64,000 bases of DNA from Streptomyces abikoensis (GCF_014648775.1 NZ_BMRT01000001.1:62001-126000), one strand, 5' to 3'; shown: positions 27,387-36,060, numbered from the stretch's first letter. Translations and numbers: made by a program. The notes: generated by a model from the sequence alone, not told the origin.

Positions 27387-28289
27387 CTACGGCGTGGGCG
27401 CCGTCGTGGGCCGGCCCTCCGCGACCAGTTCCAGGAGGGAGGGGAGGACCTCCGGCCGCCCGGCGACGAAGCTGCGGTCGGTGTCGGGGCCGCCGACGCC
27501 CCCGTGGAAGGCGCCGCCGTCCAGGGCCCGGATGGCCAGGCCCGCCTCGGCGGCCAGCAGCGCCCCGGCGGGCAGGTCGATGGCCTCGGCACGGTAGCCG
27601 ACGAAGCCGTCGATGTCGCCGCGGGCCAGCATCGCCCAGGCCAGCAGGGGCGCCCACAGCTGGAGCACCCGCCGGGAGCGCGCCTCCAGGGCGTCCTTGA
27701 GGGCGCGGGCCACCGGGTCCCGGCGGGCGACCGCGTGGCCCTGCGTCCAGGCCAGCAGGGGCCCGGCGGCGGACGGGCGGCCCGCCGGCCCGGTCAGCCG
27801 GCCGCGCGGCCCGTACGCGCCGAGGCCCGCCGAGGCCGTCCACGTGCGGTCCGTCACCGGGTCGTGGACGACGCCGAGCACGGGCGCCTCGCCGACGCAC
27901 AGGGCGATGCCGACGGCGTAGGCGGGCAGGCCGATGACGACGTTGTTGCTGCCGTCGAGGGGGTCCACCAGCCAGGTGCGGCCGGTCCGCTCGCCCCCGG
28001 GCGCCGCCGGGACGGGGCCCGCCTCCTCGGAGAGGATCCGGTCGCCGGGGAAGCTCTCCCGGAGCCGGCCGACCACCAGGCTCTCGGCCATCAGGTCGAG
28101 TTCGGTGACCACGTCGCCCCGGTCGTCCTTGGCCCGCACGCCGTAGTCGTCGTGGAAGCGCGAGCGCAGCAGCGCGCCCGCCTCCCGGGCGGCGCCGACG
28201 GCCACCCGGCGCTCCGCCGTCAGGGAACCGGCCGGCCCGCCCGGGTCCGGGGACCCGGCGCGGCCGTCGTCATCGGCAGTGGTGTCCAT
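27387..28289 (-). CDS. Inositol-monophosphatase family protein
   Basis: A 300-residue Mg-dependent sugar or nucleotide phosphatase of the IMPase/FBPase/CysQ superfamily. Metal-site motifs are VTELDLMAE (first loop), LSEEAG (Glu for metal 1), DPLDGSNN (the signature) and the C-terminal AIDLPAGALLAAEAG replacing the usual WDxAAG. Substrate is open: inositol phosphate, histidinol phosphate, fructose bisphosphate or PAP are all family substrates. Cytoplasmic. ATG 28289 overlaps the end of the upstream cupin-like gene by 20 bp, so the two are probably translationally coupled. It is the last gene of a three-gene minus-strand cassette. Confidence 0.9.
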   Translation of the reverse strand: MDTTADDDGRAGSPDPGGPAGSLTAERRVAVGAAREAGALLRSRFHDDYGVRAKDDRGDVVTELDLMAESLVVGRLRESFPGDRILSEEAGPVPAAPGGERTGRTWLVDPLDGSNNVVIGLPAYAVGIALCVGEAPVLGVVHDPVTDRTWTASAGLGAYGPRGRLTGPAGRPSAAGPLLAWTQGHAVARRDPVARALKDALEARSRRVLQLWAPLLAWAMLARGDIDGFVGYRAEAIDLPAGALLAAEAGLAIRALDGGAFHGGVGGPDTDRSFVAGRPEVLPSLLELVAEGRPTTAPTP

Positions 28290-29013
28290 CGATCCTCCTC
28301 AGGACGGTGCGGGCCGTCCGGGCGGTCTGCGCGGCGTCGCATGTCTGTCGTACCACCCGGTGCGCGGGGCCATGCACCGGTCCGAGGGTGAGGTCGCGGT
28401 GCCCGGGCAGGGAACGGCCGAGCAGCAGCGTGGCCGCGACGGTGCCCGGCGGGACGACGGTGGTGTGGAACTCCCCCGCCGGGAGCCGGTAGATCCCGCC
28501 GGCGACGCCGGTCTCCTCGGGGCCGGGCGCGCAGCTCACCAGGCGGGGAGTCGGCCGGATCTCGTCCACCGCCGGCGCGTCGCACGGCCCGCCGGCCGGG
28601 CCGGGGCCGGCGGCGGTGCTGCGCACCTCGAAGAGCCGGTGCGTGGCACGGTCGGGCTCGTCGCGCACCCGGACCCGCAGATTGCCGACCTCCCCGTACA
28701 GCACACAGCTGGTCAGATCCCAGCTGTGCGCGTGCACGGGCGAGGTGGCCGGCCGGGCGGGCGGGCCCGGCGGCGCGTTGCCGAAGACGTGGTCGCCGAA
28801 GACGTGGACGCACACCCCCCGGTCGCCCTCGCGCCGCACCGGAAGGCACAGGAACCCCAGCGGATGGCGGACGGCGCGCAGCGCGCGCCGCCCGGAGGCG
28901 ACCTCCTCCAGGACCGTCACGGCCGCCGCGAACAGCTCGCCGACCGCCGCCCCGTCTCTCGTCCCCCTCGCCATGGCCGCTTCGATGCGGTGGCAGTCCA
29001 CGGGGCTGCGCAC
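28270..29013 (-). CDS. Cupin-like protein of unknown function
   Basis: A 247-residue protein with a jelly-roll look. HAHSWDLTSCVLYGEVGN resembles the first cupin motif of cysteine-dioxygenase-like proteins; THRLFEV and LPAGEFHTTVVPPG supply further His and the second-half turn. A single Fe or other metal could be bound by these His, but activity cannot be named. No signal peptide. GTG 29013 is set by a GGAGG site (29024-29028 on the plus strand) that sits within the end of the upstream gene, 7 bp from its stop; the 3' end overlaps the IMPase gene by 20 bp. Conserved coupling would imply a shared pathway with the phosphatase and the membrane protein. Confidence 0.78.
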   Translation of the reverse strand: MRSPVDCHRIEAAMARGTRDGAAVGELFAAAVTVLEEVASGRRALRAVRHPLGFLCLPVRREGDRGVCVHVFGDHVFGNAPPGPPARPATSPVHAHSWDLTSCVLYGEVGNLRVRVRDEPDRATHRLFEVRSTAAGPGPAGGPCDAPAVDEIRPTPRLVSCAPGPEETGVAGGIYRLPAGEFHTTVVPPGTVAATLLLGRSLPGHRDLTLGPVHGPAHRVVRQTCDAAQTARTARTVLRRIDGHHCR

Positions 29014-29020
29014 TGGAAGC

Positions 29021-29983
29021 TCACCTCCGGTAAGGGTTCTCCGCGTGCAGGGCCTTGTCGATGATGTCGCCGACGTCGCGGTCGGTGTAGGAGGCCGGGA
29101 GCGGCAGCCCGAGCCCTTCGAAGAGCCGGACGACCTCGTCGACCGTGGGCTCGTCGCCGAGCGGGACGGTGCGGGTGAGGTCCAGGGTGTGGGCCTGTTC
29201 CCGGCTCTGGTGGAGCTCGGTGACGTAGTAGTCGTAGAGCGGACGGTCGCGCTCCACCAGCAGGTTGACGCGCTGGGGGTCGTCCTGGGTGATGATCAGG
29301 CAGGAGTTGGAGAGGTCGAAGCGGAGCGTGGGGACGACGGAGGAGAGGTGGACGTCGATCTCCAGGGTGTCCAGGCGCTGCCGGTACCAGCAGGCCGCGA
29401 GCACGGTGGCGAGGGACTCCCTGCGGGTCCGCTCGGCGCTCCAGGCCTCCGCGGGCACCGCGTGCAGCCGGTGGGCGAAGGTCTGGCGGAAACGCGCGTA
29501 GGCGGCGCACGCCTGTTCGTCGGCCGGGCTGACGATGTCTATCTTCATGGTGAGGGAGCGGCGTTGCCGCTGGGCCTCGCGGACGCAGACGGGGAGCGTC
29601 ACGGCGCGCAGATAGGTGCCGGTGCCGCCCTTGAAGACCCAGCGGTCGGTGGTCAGCCGGGCCCGGTCCAGGGCCGCCTCCAGCTCGGCGCCGGACAGGG
29701 AGCGCACCATGGTGAGGTCCTCCAGGGCGTGCCGGGTGCCGCTCATGGCCGCGCGGATGTCGGCCGTCCGGCGCCGCCGCTCGGTGAGCGTCCCCAGTAC
29801 CAGCGCGGCGAGGACCAGCAGGATCGCCCCGGAGGTGATGTTGTCCTTGACCGGCATGTCGAGGACGTCGAGGACGCCGATGGTCAGGGCCGCGCCCAGG
29901 GCGATGACGCCGTCGAGGTTCCTGATGGTCCAGGCGATGGCGTTCTCCACGCCCCGCCCCAGCCGTGCCGCCGTACCCGCCAT
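29021..29983 (-). CDS. Membrane-anchored protein of unknown function
   Basis: A 320-residue protein with two N-terminal hydrophobic helices (DGVIALGAALTIGVLDVL and SGAILLVLAALVLGTL) and a large cytoplasmic domain. That domain has WVFKGGTGTYLRAVTLP, RSLTMKIDIVSPAD, LEIDVHLSSVVPTLRFDLS and SNSCLIITQDDP, reminiscent of phospholipase-D-like or nucleotide-sensor domains but without a convincing HKD motif. I do not recognise the family by name. First gene of a three-gene cassette with cupin-like and IMPase-like genes, and a possible membrane sensor for it. The ATG at 29983 is preceded by GGGAGC and is in keeping with codon bias. Confidence 0.78.
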   Translation of the reverse strand: MAGTAARLGRGVENAIAWTIRNLDGVIALGAALTIGVLDVLDMPVKDNITSGAILLVLAALVLGTLTERRRRTADIRAAMSGTRHALEDLTMVRSLSGAELEAALDRARLTTDRWVFKGGTGTYLRAVTLPVCVREAQRQRRSLTMKIDIVSPADEQACAAYARFRQTFAHRLHAVPAEAWSAERTRRESLATVLAACWYRQRLDTLEIDVHLSSVVPTLRFDLSNSCLIITQDDPQRVNLLVERDRPLYDYYVTELHQSREQAHTLDLTRTVPLGDEPTVDEVVRLFEGLGLPLPASYTDRDVGDIIDKALHAENPYRR

Positions 29984-30133
29984 GGCTCCCAGCCTCTCCC
30001 CCGGTTACGGCAATCGTATGAGCCGGGTGCGGCGGGCGGCCAGGCATATACCCGGTGACAGGTACGTTCCGCGCCAGGGCGGCTCCGGTCCGCTCGCGGG
30101 GGCGAACCGGCCGTAGGCGGGGGCGCGTTGGGC

Positions 30134-30691
30134 TCAGCCGCCGGTCACCCGCAGGGTGGTGGGCCAGCCGTGGCGGTCGAGGATCCGGTAGAGCTCCTTG
30201 ATGTCGGCGGGGCGGAGTTTGACGCAGCCGTGGGAGGTGTAGTCGGCGGGGCCGTCCCAGCGCTGGTACCCGCCCCGGCCCTGGCCCCCGGAGCGGGTCA
30301 TCTGGCTGTGGATGAACAGCTCGGTGCGGTCGGTGCCGTCGTGGCAGCGCTTGGCGCCGAGCTCGATGGCGTAGCCCTTGATGAGGTTGCCGTCATATGC
30401 CCTGTGGTGCCGGCCGAGGGTGTACGTGCCGTCGGGCAGCCAGCCCCGGCCGCGCAGGCACTCGTCGGGCACCCGGCCCGAGCCGGCGCGGTAGGTGACG
30501 ACGGGCCAGCCGTGCCGGACGTAGGTGAGCCGGGAGTCGTCCGGGGTGTGCTTGGTGAATCTCAGGTAGGTGCCGCCCCCGCCGGCCGTCGCCCGGTCGG
30601 CCGGGGCGAGGAGGGCCGTGGCGGCGAGCGCGGCGGCCAGCGCGCCGCGCAGGAGGGCGTGCCGGGCCGGGGAGGACGGAGGACGGGGCAT
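30134..30691 (-). CDS. Secreted L,D-transpeptidase (YkuD-type)
   Basis: A 185-residue exported protein. The signal peptide is ARHALLRGALAAALAATALLAPADRATA. The mature domain has FIHSQMTRSG and, later, SHGCVKLRPADI, the His and the Cys-containing SHGCxx motif of YkuD L,D-transpeptidases, which make 3-3 peptidoglycan crosslinks or attach proteins to the wall. The domain is short (about 145 residues) without a LysM or Ig domain. ATG 30691 has AAGGAG 9 nt upstream. It is divergent from the acetyltransferase gene across a G-run-rich promoter region. Confidence 0.9.
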   Translation of the reverse strand: MPRPPSSPARHALLRGALAAALAATALLAPADRATAGGGGTYLRFTKHTPDDSRLTYVRHGWPVVTYRAGSGRVPDECLRGRGWLPDGTYTLGRHHRAYDGNLIKGYAIELGAKRCHDGTDRTELFIHSQMTRSGGQGRGGYQRWDGPADYTSHGCVKLRPADIKELYRILDRHGWPTTLRVTGG

Positions 30692-30747
30692 CGGGAGGTC
30701 TCCTTGGCGGTGGCCGGTGGTCGGGGGTGGAAGTCGGGGTGGGGAAC

Positions 30748-30780
30748 GGGGTGGGGGCCGGGGTGGGGGCCGGGGTGGGG
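30748..30780 (+). repeat. 12-bp GGGGTGGGGGCC tandem repeat between divergent genes
   Basis: 2.75 copies of a 12-bp unit with G4-G5 runs, between the L,D-transpeptidase and acetyltransferase starts. The run spacing would allow a G-quadruplex on the plus strand. It is placed where the promoters of both genes should be. Confidence 0.7.
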
Positions 30781-30842
30781 CGAAGATCACAGGGCGGAGC
30801 GGGATCCGGCCGGTGGGCGCTGAGTACGGTGAGCGGGTGCCG

Positions 30843-31577
30843 ATGCAGAACCTGTTCCCCACCCTGGCGCGCTGGCGGCGCCGGGCCGCTTCGGCGGCCG
30901 TCCACCGCGGCGCCCGCTGGGTGCGGGAGGCCGGGGCCGTGACCGCCGAGTGCCCGGGCCCGTACCGTTTCCGCCGGCTCGGCCGGCACTCCCGGCTCGC
31001 GTTTCCGCAGGGCACCATCTTCGGGGAGCCGTGGATCGAGATCGGGGAGCACTGCGTCATAGCCCAGGACGTGACGCTCACCGCCGGGATGCTGCCCGGG
31101 CTCGACCTGGGGCGGGAGACGATCGTGCGGCTGGGCGACGGCGTGGTGCTGGGGCGCGGCAGCCATGTGATCGCCGACGCGCCGCTGACCATCGGGGACG
31201 ACTGCTTCTTCGGCCCGGGCGTGTACATCACGACGACCAACCACAGCTATGACGACCCCGAGGTGCCCGTCGGCAAGCAGTGGCCGCGCAGCGAGGCCGT
31301 GGAGATCGGCGCCGGCAGCTGGCTGGGCACCGGGGTGGTGGTCCTGCCCGGTGCGCGGCTCGGCCGGAACGTGGTCGCCGCGGCGGGCGCGGTCGTCCGG
31401 GGCGAGGTGCCCGACCACGCGGTGGTGGCGGGGGCGCCCGCCCGGATCGTGCGCACCTGGGACCGGGAGGCGGGCTGGCAGCCGCCGCTGCGGACGCCGG
31501 CGCCGGTGCCCGTTCCCGACGGTGTCACGGCCGAGCAGCTGAAGCGGCTGGAGCCGGGCCCGGCGGACGGCGGCTGA
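30843..31577 (+). CDS. Left-handed beta-helix acyltransferase
   Basis: A 244-residue acyltransferase of the hexapeptide-repeat (LbetaH) class, related to maltose and galactoside O-acetyltransferases. Repeats run from IEIGEHCVIAQDVTLTAG through LTIGDDCFFGPGVYITTTNH to VEIGAGSWLGTGVVVLPGA and GAVVRGEVPDHAVVAGAPA; TTTNHSYDDP holds the catalytic His of the family. The N-terminal 60 residues are basic and may be a substrate domain; the tail is Pro-rich. The acceptor is unknown (a sugar or an antibiotic). ATG 30843 or GTG 30837; upstream GGTGAG fits either. Cytoplasmic. Confidence 0.88.
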   Translation: MQNLFPTLARWRRRAASAAVHRGARWVREAGAVTAECPGPYRFRRLGRHSRLAFPQGTIFGEPWIEIGEHCVIAQDVTLTAGMLPGLDLGRETIVRLGDGVVLGRGSHVIADAPLTIGDDCFFGPGVYITTTNHSYDDPEVPVGKQWPRSEAVEIGAGSWLGTGVVVLPGARLGRNVVAAAGAVVRGEVPDHAVVAGAPARIVRTWDREAGWQPPLRTPAPVPVPDGVTAEQLKRLEPGPADGG

Positions 31578-31593
31578 GGGCTCGCGCCCGCGC

Positions 31594-32844
31594 TCACCAG
31601 GCCACGGGCAGGGTCTCGGGGCCCCTGTTGATGGAGCCCCGCCGCCAGCGCATGTCCTTGGGCTCGACGGCCAGGCGCAGCCGGGGGAAGCGGTCCAGCA
31701 GGGTGGAGAGCATGACCTCGGCCTCCATCCGGGTCAGCAGCGCGCCCACGCAGTAGTGGGCGCCGTGGCCGAAGGACAGGTTGGGTGCCTCGTCCCGGCC
31801 GAGGTCGAGCCGGTCGGGGTCGGTGAAGACCGAGGAGTCCCGGTTGGCGGCCAGGTAGGAGACGTAGACGACGTCGCCGTCGCGGATGGTGGTGTCCGCG
31901 ACGGTCAGGTCGGCGGTGGCGATGCGGGGCAGGCCGACGCCGTTGCGGTGGGGGATGTAGCGCAGCAGTTCCTCCACGGCTCCCGGCAGCAGCTCCGGTT
32001 CGGCGCGCAGCCGCTCCAGTTGCGCGGGGTGGGTGAGCAGCGCGTAGACCATGTTGGAGACCTGGTTGCGCACGGCGTCCATGCCGTTGAGGACGAGCAT
32101 GACGGCGAGCGAGACGAGCTCGGCGCGGCTGAGCTCCCCCTGCGCGTGGGCGGCGACCAGGGCGCTGAAGAGGTCGTCGCCGGGGTCGGTGAGGCGGCGG
32201 TCGGCCAGGGTGCGGAAGTAGCCGGCGATCTCGCGTTTGACCGCCTCGCTCTCCGTCTGGGTGTGGTCGCTGGAGAGGATGACGGCGCGCCAGCTCTGGA
32301 GGAGGTCGATGTCGCGGGTGGGCACGCCGAGCAGATCGCCGATCAGCTGGGCGGGCAGCGGGCCGGTCAGGCACTCCGTCAGGTCGGCGGGCGGGCCCTG
32401 GCGGGCCATGCGCTCGGTCATCCGGTCCGCGAGCTCCTGGGCCCGGGGGCGCAGGGCGGCCACCCGCTTGCGCCCGAAGGTCTGGGCGACCAGGCGGCGC
32501 AGCCGGGTGTGGTCGGGCGCGTCCGTGCGGCCGATGCCGCCGGCGGGGGCCACCACGTGCGGGGTCATGCTGGTGACCGGCCGGTCGACGGTCAGGGCGC
32601 GGCTGAGGGTGGGGTCGGAGGCGACGGTCTTGACGTCCTCGTAGCGGGTCACCAGCCAGGCGTCCCCCTCGCCGAAGCGCATCCGGACGCGGGCGATGGG
32701 CTCCTCCCGCAGCAACCGGTGGAGCAAGGGGTCGAATTCGAGGGCGGGCAGCGGGTCGACGGGCCAGTCGTGCACCGTGCCGCCGGGGCGGCGGTCGGGA
32801 GCGGCCCCCTCGGCCGGGGACGACTCCGGGAAGGAAGCGGTCAT
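31594..32844 (-). CDS. Cytochrome P450 with atypical I-helix
   Basis: A 416-residue soluble bacterial class I P450. LSFGHGAHYCVGALLTRME is the heme loop with Cys365; EELLRYI is the ExxR pair of the K helix. The I helix reads VLNGMDAVRNQVSN: the acid Asp256 is kept, but the usual Thr is Ala257, as in a few P450s that use substrate hydroxyls for proton delivery or do radical coupling. It is divergent from the flavin monooxygenase gene across 414 bp and probably belongs to the redox cluster 31.6-37.8 kb. No ferredoxin gene is adjacent. ATG 32844 has a GAGGA site rather far upstream. Confidence 0.92.
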   Translation of the reverse strand: MTASFPESSPAEGAAPDRRPGGTVHDWPVDPLPALEFDPLLHRLLREEPIARVRMRFGEGDAWLVTRYEDVKTVASDPTLSRALTVDRPVTSMTPHVVAPAGGIGRTDAPDHTRLRRLVAQTFGRKRVAALRPRAQELADRMTERMARQGPPADLTECLTGPLPAQLIGDLLGVPTRDIDLLQSWRAVILSSDHTQTESEAVKREIAGYFRTLADRRLTDPGDDLFSALVAAHAQGELSRAELVSLAVMLVLNGMDAVRNQVSNMVYALLTHPAQLERLRAEPELLPGAVEELLRYIPHRNGVGLPRIATADLTVADTTIRDGDVVYVSYLAANRDSSVFTDPDRLDLGRDEAPNLSFGHGAHYCVGALLTRMEAEVMLSTLLDRFPRLRLAVEPKDMRWRRGSINRGPETLPVAW

Positions 32845-33258
32845 GCGCGTTCACGTCCTCATCTCGTGCCGGAGGCCCCGGGCCGCCCGACGGAACAGTC
32901 CCGGACATACTGGCTATTCCCACGCCGGAAAGGGGCATTCGCCGGGCCGGGGAATGCACCCACAGGAGTGAAGGGCGGGCCCTCGCGGGGCCTCGGTCCC
33001 GGGACCTCGCGGCCCGGAACGAGGCCATTCGGCTCATTGCACGGCACTGCCGGATTTGCCCCCGCGCCGATTCGGGGGTAATTCCCATCAGCGGCTCATC
33101 CGACGGTCATCGGGCCTTCATCGGCCGCTCCCGCGATGACCGTCGCGTTACCGTCCCTGCCCTTTTTCGATGCAGGCCACAGGTACAGTCGCCGCTGGAC
33201 TGACAGGGACGCCCGCCGGGGCGGCCCATTGCACCAATTATCAATGCCAGGAGGCAGG
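32845..33258. other. Divergent promoter region of P450 and flavin monooxygenase
   Basis: 414 bp with no convincing gene. GCATT (about 32936) and AATGC (about 32950) form a weak inverted repeat. GC drops near 33160-33250 (CCCTTTTTCGATG, CCAATTATCAATG), in keeping with a plus-strand promoter close to the monooxygenase. No match was seen to the TAGAGCG operators found at 37110-37165. Confidence 0.45.
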
Positions 33259-34434
33259 ATGAGCGCGTCAGAAATCGGTGCCGCCGAGGTGCTGGCAGCG
33301 GTCCGGGACATTGTTCCGACGCTCCGGGACAACGGCCGGAAGACCGAGGACCAGCGCTGGATATTGGCCGACAACATCGAATTGCTGGAAAAGGCGGGCG
33401 TCTTCCGTGTCGCCGTGCCCAAGAAATTCGGTGGCCTGGACCTCCCGGTGGCCGACCAGGCCGAGATCATTTCCGAGATCTCCCGCGGCTGCGGCTCGAC
33501 CGGCTGGGTCTCCATGGTGTGGATCTCCACCGCCTGGATCGCCAGCCTCTACCCCGACAAGGCCCAGGAGGAGATCTTCGCCGAGGGCTCGGTGCGCATC
33601 TCCGGCGGCTTCACGCCGGGCGGCACCCTCAAGCCGGTGGACGGCGGCTACATCCTGAACGGCACCTGGCGCTTCAACACCGGTGTCCCCGGTGCCCAGT
33701 GGAACGTCCACGCCGCGCTGGTGGAGAACGAGAGCGGTGAGCACGAGGAGCTCTTCGCGATCGTGCCGACCTCGGACATCGAGATCGCCGACGACTGGGA
33801 CGTCTTCGGCGCCTCCGGCACCGGCAGCGCCACCTCCACGGCCAAGGACGTCTTCGTCCCGGCGCACCGGATCGTCGGTGTCGACGTCTACGACGCCTCG
33901 ACCCGCGACCGCTGGAACGCCGACCTCAAGGGCCGCAACTACAACCTCACCAGCTACATCCTGGCCACCTGCGCCCCGGTGTACCTCGGTCTGGCCAAGG
34001 GCGCGCTGGAGCTGTTCCTGGAGCGCACCCCGGGCAAGGCCATCACCTACACCAACTGGACCGACCAGGCCGAGCACCCCTACACCCAGGTGCAGGTGGC
34101 CCACGCCGCCAACAAGATCGCGGCGTGCGAGGCGCTCCAGAACGTGTGGCTGGAGACCATCCAGCGTCCCACCGACGCCGGCGAGAAGATGACGACGGAG
34201 GAGAAGGTCGCCGTCCGCGGTCAGGTCGGCTATGTCGTCCAGGCCACGAAGGAGGCCGTCGAGACGCTGTTCAACATCAGCTCGGCGTCGGCCATCCTGC
34301 GCGGCGCGCCGTTCCAGCGGAGCTTCCGTGACATCGCGGCGCTGTCGCTGCACGGCCTGCTGACGCCCGTCAGCTCCCTGGAGGCGCACGGCCGTGTCCT
34401 CCTCGGCCTGGAGCCGGGCACCGACTACATCTGA
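33259..34434 (+). CDS. Flavin-dependent monooxygenase of the acyl-CoA dehydrogenase fold (HpaB-C2/KijD3 type)
   Basis: A 391-residue group-D flavoprotein. It has the acyl-CoA dehydrogenase layout (helical N-domain, beta middle from FTPGGTLKPVDGGYILNGTW, helical C-domain), but the features fit hydroxylases: SRGCGSTGWVSMVW, FNTGVPGAQWNVHAAL, DWDVFGASGTGSATSTAKDV, and a C-terminal block GAPFQRSFRDIAALSLHG. These enzymes use reduced flavin from a separate reductase to hydroxylate aromatics or oxidise amino sugars and amines. No reductase lies nearby. ATG 33259 is set by GGAGG (33250-33254). GC in the 5' part is a little lower than in neighbours. It probably works with the amine oxidase, imine reductase and P450 of this cluster; substrate unknown. 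Confidence 0.87.
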   Translation: MSASEIGAAEVLAAVRDIVPTLRDNGRKTEDQRWILADNIELLEKAGVFRVAVPKKFGGLDLPVADQAEIISEISRGCGSTGWVSMVWISTAWIASLYPDKAQEEIFAEGSVRISGGFTPGGTLKPVDGGYILNGTWRFNTGVPGAQWNVHAALVENESGEHEELFAIVPTSDIEIADDWDVFGASGTGSATSTAKDVFVPAHRIVGVDVYDASTRDRWNADLKGRNYNLTSYILATCAPVYLGLAKGALELFLERTPGKAITYTNWTDQAEHPYTQVQVAHAANKIAACEALQNVWLETIQRPTDAGEKMTTEEKVAVRGQVGYVVQATKEAVETLFNISSASAILRGAPFQRSFRDIAALSLHGLLTPVSSLEAHGRVLLGLEPGTDYI

Positions 34435-34466
34435 TCCGCCGCCGCGGCGACCCGTGGCGTGAACGG

Positions 34467-34500
34467 GCGAGGACCGGCGGGGTTTTCCGCCGGTCCTCGC
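34467..34500 (+). terminator. Terminator after flavin monooxygenase
   Basis: Perfect 14-bp stem GCGAGGACCGGCGG / CCGCCGGTCCTCGC with a GGTTTT loop. No T-tract follows, as is common in Streptomyces. It suggests the amine oxidase downstream has its own promoter or relies on read-through. Confidence 0.7.
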
Positions 34501-34616
34501 GTATGACCCCGCGCGACCCGGCCCCGCCGGGCCCTCGCTCCCCCACCCGCTCCCTTCCTCAGCCGTGCGTCGGCGCGCCGACGCACGGCCATCCGACATC
34601 CCATCGAAGGATTGCC

Positions 34617-36044
34617 ATGAACGCTCACGACTCCGGCTCCGTGAAGGTCACCGACCGCCGGCTGGGCCGCCGGTCGCTGCTGAAGGCCGTCGGTGCCACC
34701 TCGCTGGCGGCCTCCTTGAGCCCGGTCCTGGCCGGCACCGCGCGGGCCACCGAGGAGACCCGGCTCGACGCGATCGTCATCGGCGCGGGCTACGCCGGCG
34801 GCACCGTGGCCCGCGAGCTGGGGGCCAAGGGCCTGCGGACCCTCGTGCTGGAGGCCCGCGACCGGATCGGCGGCCGGATATGGACGGGCAGCTTCGCCGG
34901 CCAGACCGTCGACTTCGGCGGCGGCTGGCTCGGCCCACAGCAGGAGCTGGCGCAGAAGGAGGTGGCGCGCTACGGGATCAAGACGTTCTACGAGACCCCC
35001 GGTGACCGCGCCATGATGCCGGGCGACACCGGCCTGGTCGGGACGGACCTCGCCACGGTGTCCAGCCGGCTGTCCGGGCTGTTCAAGGAGCTGTTCAAGA
35101 ACTCCGAGTCCTACTTCGAGCACCCCGCCGACCCGCTGTTCCGCAAGGACCTGCTGGCGGCGGTGGACCCGCTCTCGCTCGAGGACCGGCTGCGGCAGCT
35201 GTCGCTCTCCCCCGTCGACCTGAAGTGGCTCAACGGCGGCTCCGCCGTCTACGCCGGCGGCTCGAGCTCCTGGGCCGCGCTGACCAGCATGGCCCAGTGG
35301 TACCAGCTCGCGGGCGGCACCTACGAGGGTTTCGAGTCCACCATGGGCATCAAGCCCGTCGGCGGCATGACCGAGCTGCTGAAGGCGATGCTCGCCGACT
35401 CCAAGGCCATGGTGAAGCTCAGCTCCCCCGTCAGCTCCGTGACCGAGGCCAACGGCAAGGTCACCGTCCAGGTGCAGGGCGGCGGCGCGTACACCGCTCC
35501 CGTGGCGGTCGTCGCGACCCCGGCCAACGTCTGGAAGTCCATCACCTTCAACCCCGGCCTGCCCAAGGCGCACACCCAGGCGACCACCCAGGGCATGGGC
35601 GTGCCCCACGCGACGAAGATCTGGGTGCTGGTCAAGGGCAAGGTGGACGCGGTCTACGGCCAGGCCCCCGAGGGCTCGCCGATCCTGATGCTGGTGCCGC
35701 AGCAGCAGCTTCCCGAGGGCCGCCTCTTCGTCGCCTTCGGCGGTCCGTCGCTGGACACCAACGACAAGGCGAAGGTGCAGACGGCGGTCCAGGCGTTCCT
35801 GCCCGGGGCCGAGGTGTCCGACTACCGGGCCACGGCCTGGCACGCCGACAAGTACGCGATGGGCGGCTGGGGCATGCGCCGTCCCAACCAGCTGCTCCAG
35901 CTGTTCCCGCAGATCGAGCAGCCGCACGGCCGGATCGTCTTCGCCGGCGCGGACATCGCCAAGGGCTGGCACGGCGCGTTCATCGAGGGCGCGATCGAGT
36001 CGGGCCTGCGCGCCGCGCAGCAGGCTGCGGCCCTCGCGGGCTGA
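34617..36044 (+). CDS. Tat-exported flavin amine oxidase
   Basis: A 475-residue FAD-dependent amine oxidase (MAO/LAAO-like). A twin-arginine signal (GRRSLLKAVGATSLAASL, cleaved after TARA) implies export of the folded flavoprotein. IVIGAGYAGGTVARELGAKG is the dinucleotide-binding motif, LEARDRIGGRIWTG the second FAD contact, and VFAGADIAKGWHGAFIEGAI the C-terminal FAD motif. No Cys is placed for covalent flavin. Products would be an imine or aldehyde, H2O2 and ammonia. ATG 34617 has GAAGGA 6 nt upstream. The imine reductase lies just downstream in convergent orientation, separated by a strong terminator. Confidence 0.9.
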   Translation: MNAHDSGSVKVTDRRLGRRSLLKAVGATSLAASLSPVLAGTARATEETRLDAIVIGAGYAGGTVARELGAKGLRTLVLEARDRIGGRIWTGSFAGQTVDFGGGWLGPQQELAQKEVARYGIKTFYETPGDRAMMPGDTGLVGTDLATVSSRLSGLFKELFKNSESYFEHPADPLFRKDLLAAVDPLSLEDRLRQLSLSPVDLKWLNGGSAVYAGGSSSWAALTSMAQWYQLAGGTYEGFESTMGIKPVGGMTELLKAMLADSKAMVKLSSPVSSVTEANGKVTVQVQGGGAYTAPVAVVATPANVWKSITFNPGLPKAHTQATTQGMGVPHATKIWVLVKGKVDAVYGQAPEGSPILMLVPQQQLPEGRLFVAFGGPSLDTNDKAKVQTAVQAFLPGAEVSDYRATAWHADKYAMGGWGMRRPNQLLQLFPQIEQPHGRIVFAGADIAKGWHGAFIEGAIESGLRAAQQAAALAG

Positions 36045-36060
36045 TCCTCCGCACCGCTGA

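Noticed and set aside
20159..27700. A 2,513-codon plus-strand open frame over the STAND gene
   Set aside because: Antisense to the STAND gene; Gly/Ala/Val-rich, no domain, and it runs on through the permease gene in the wrong frame.
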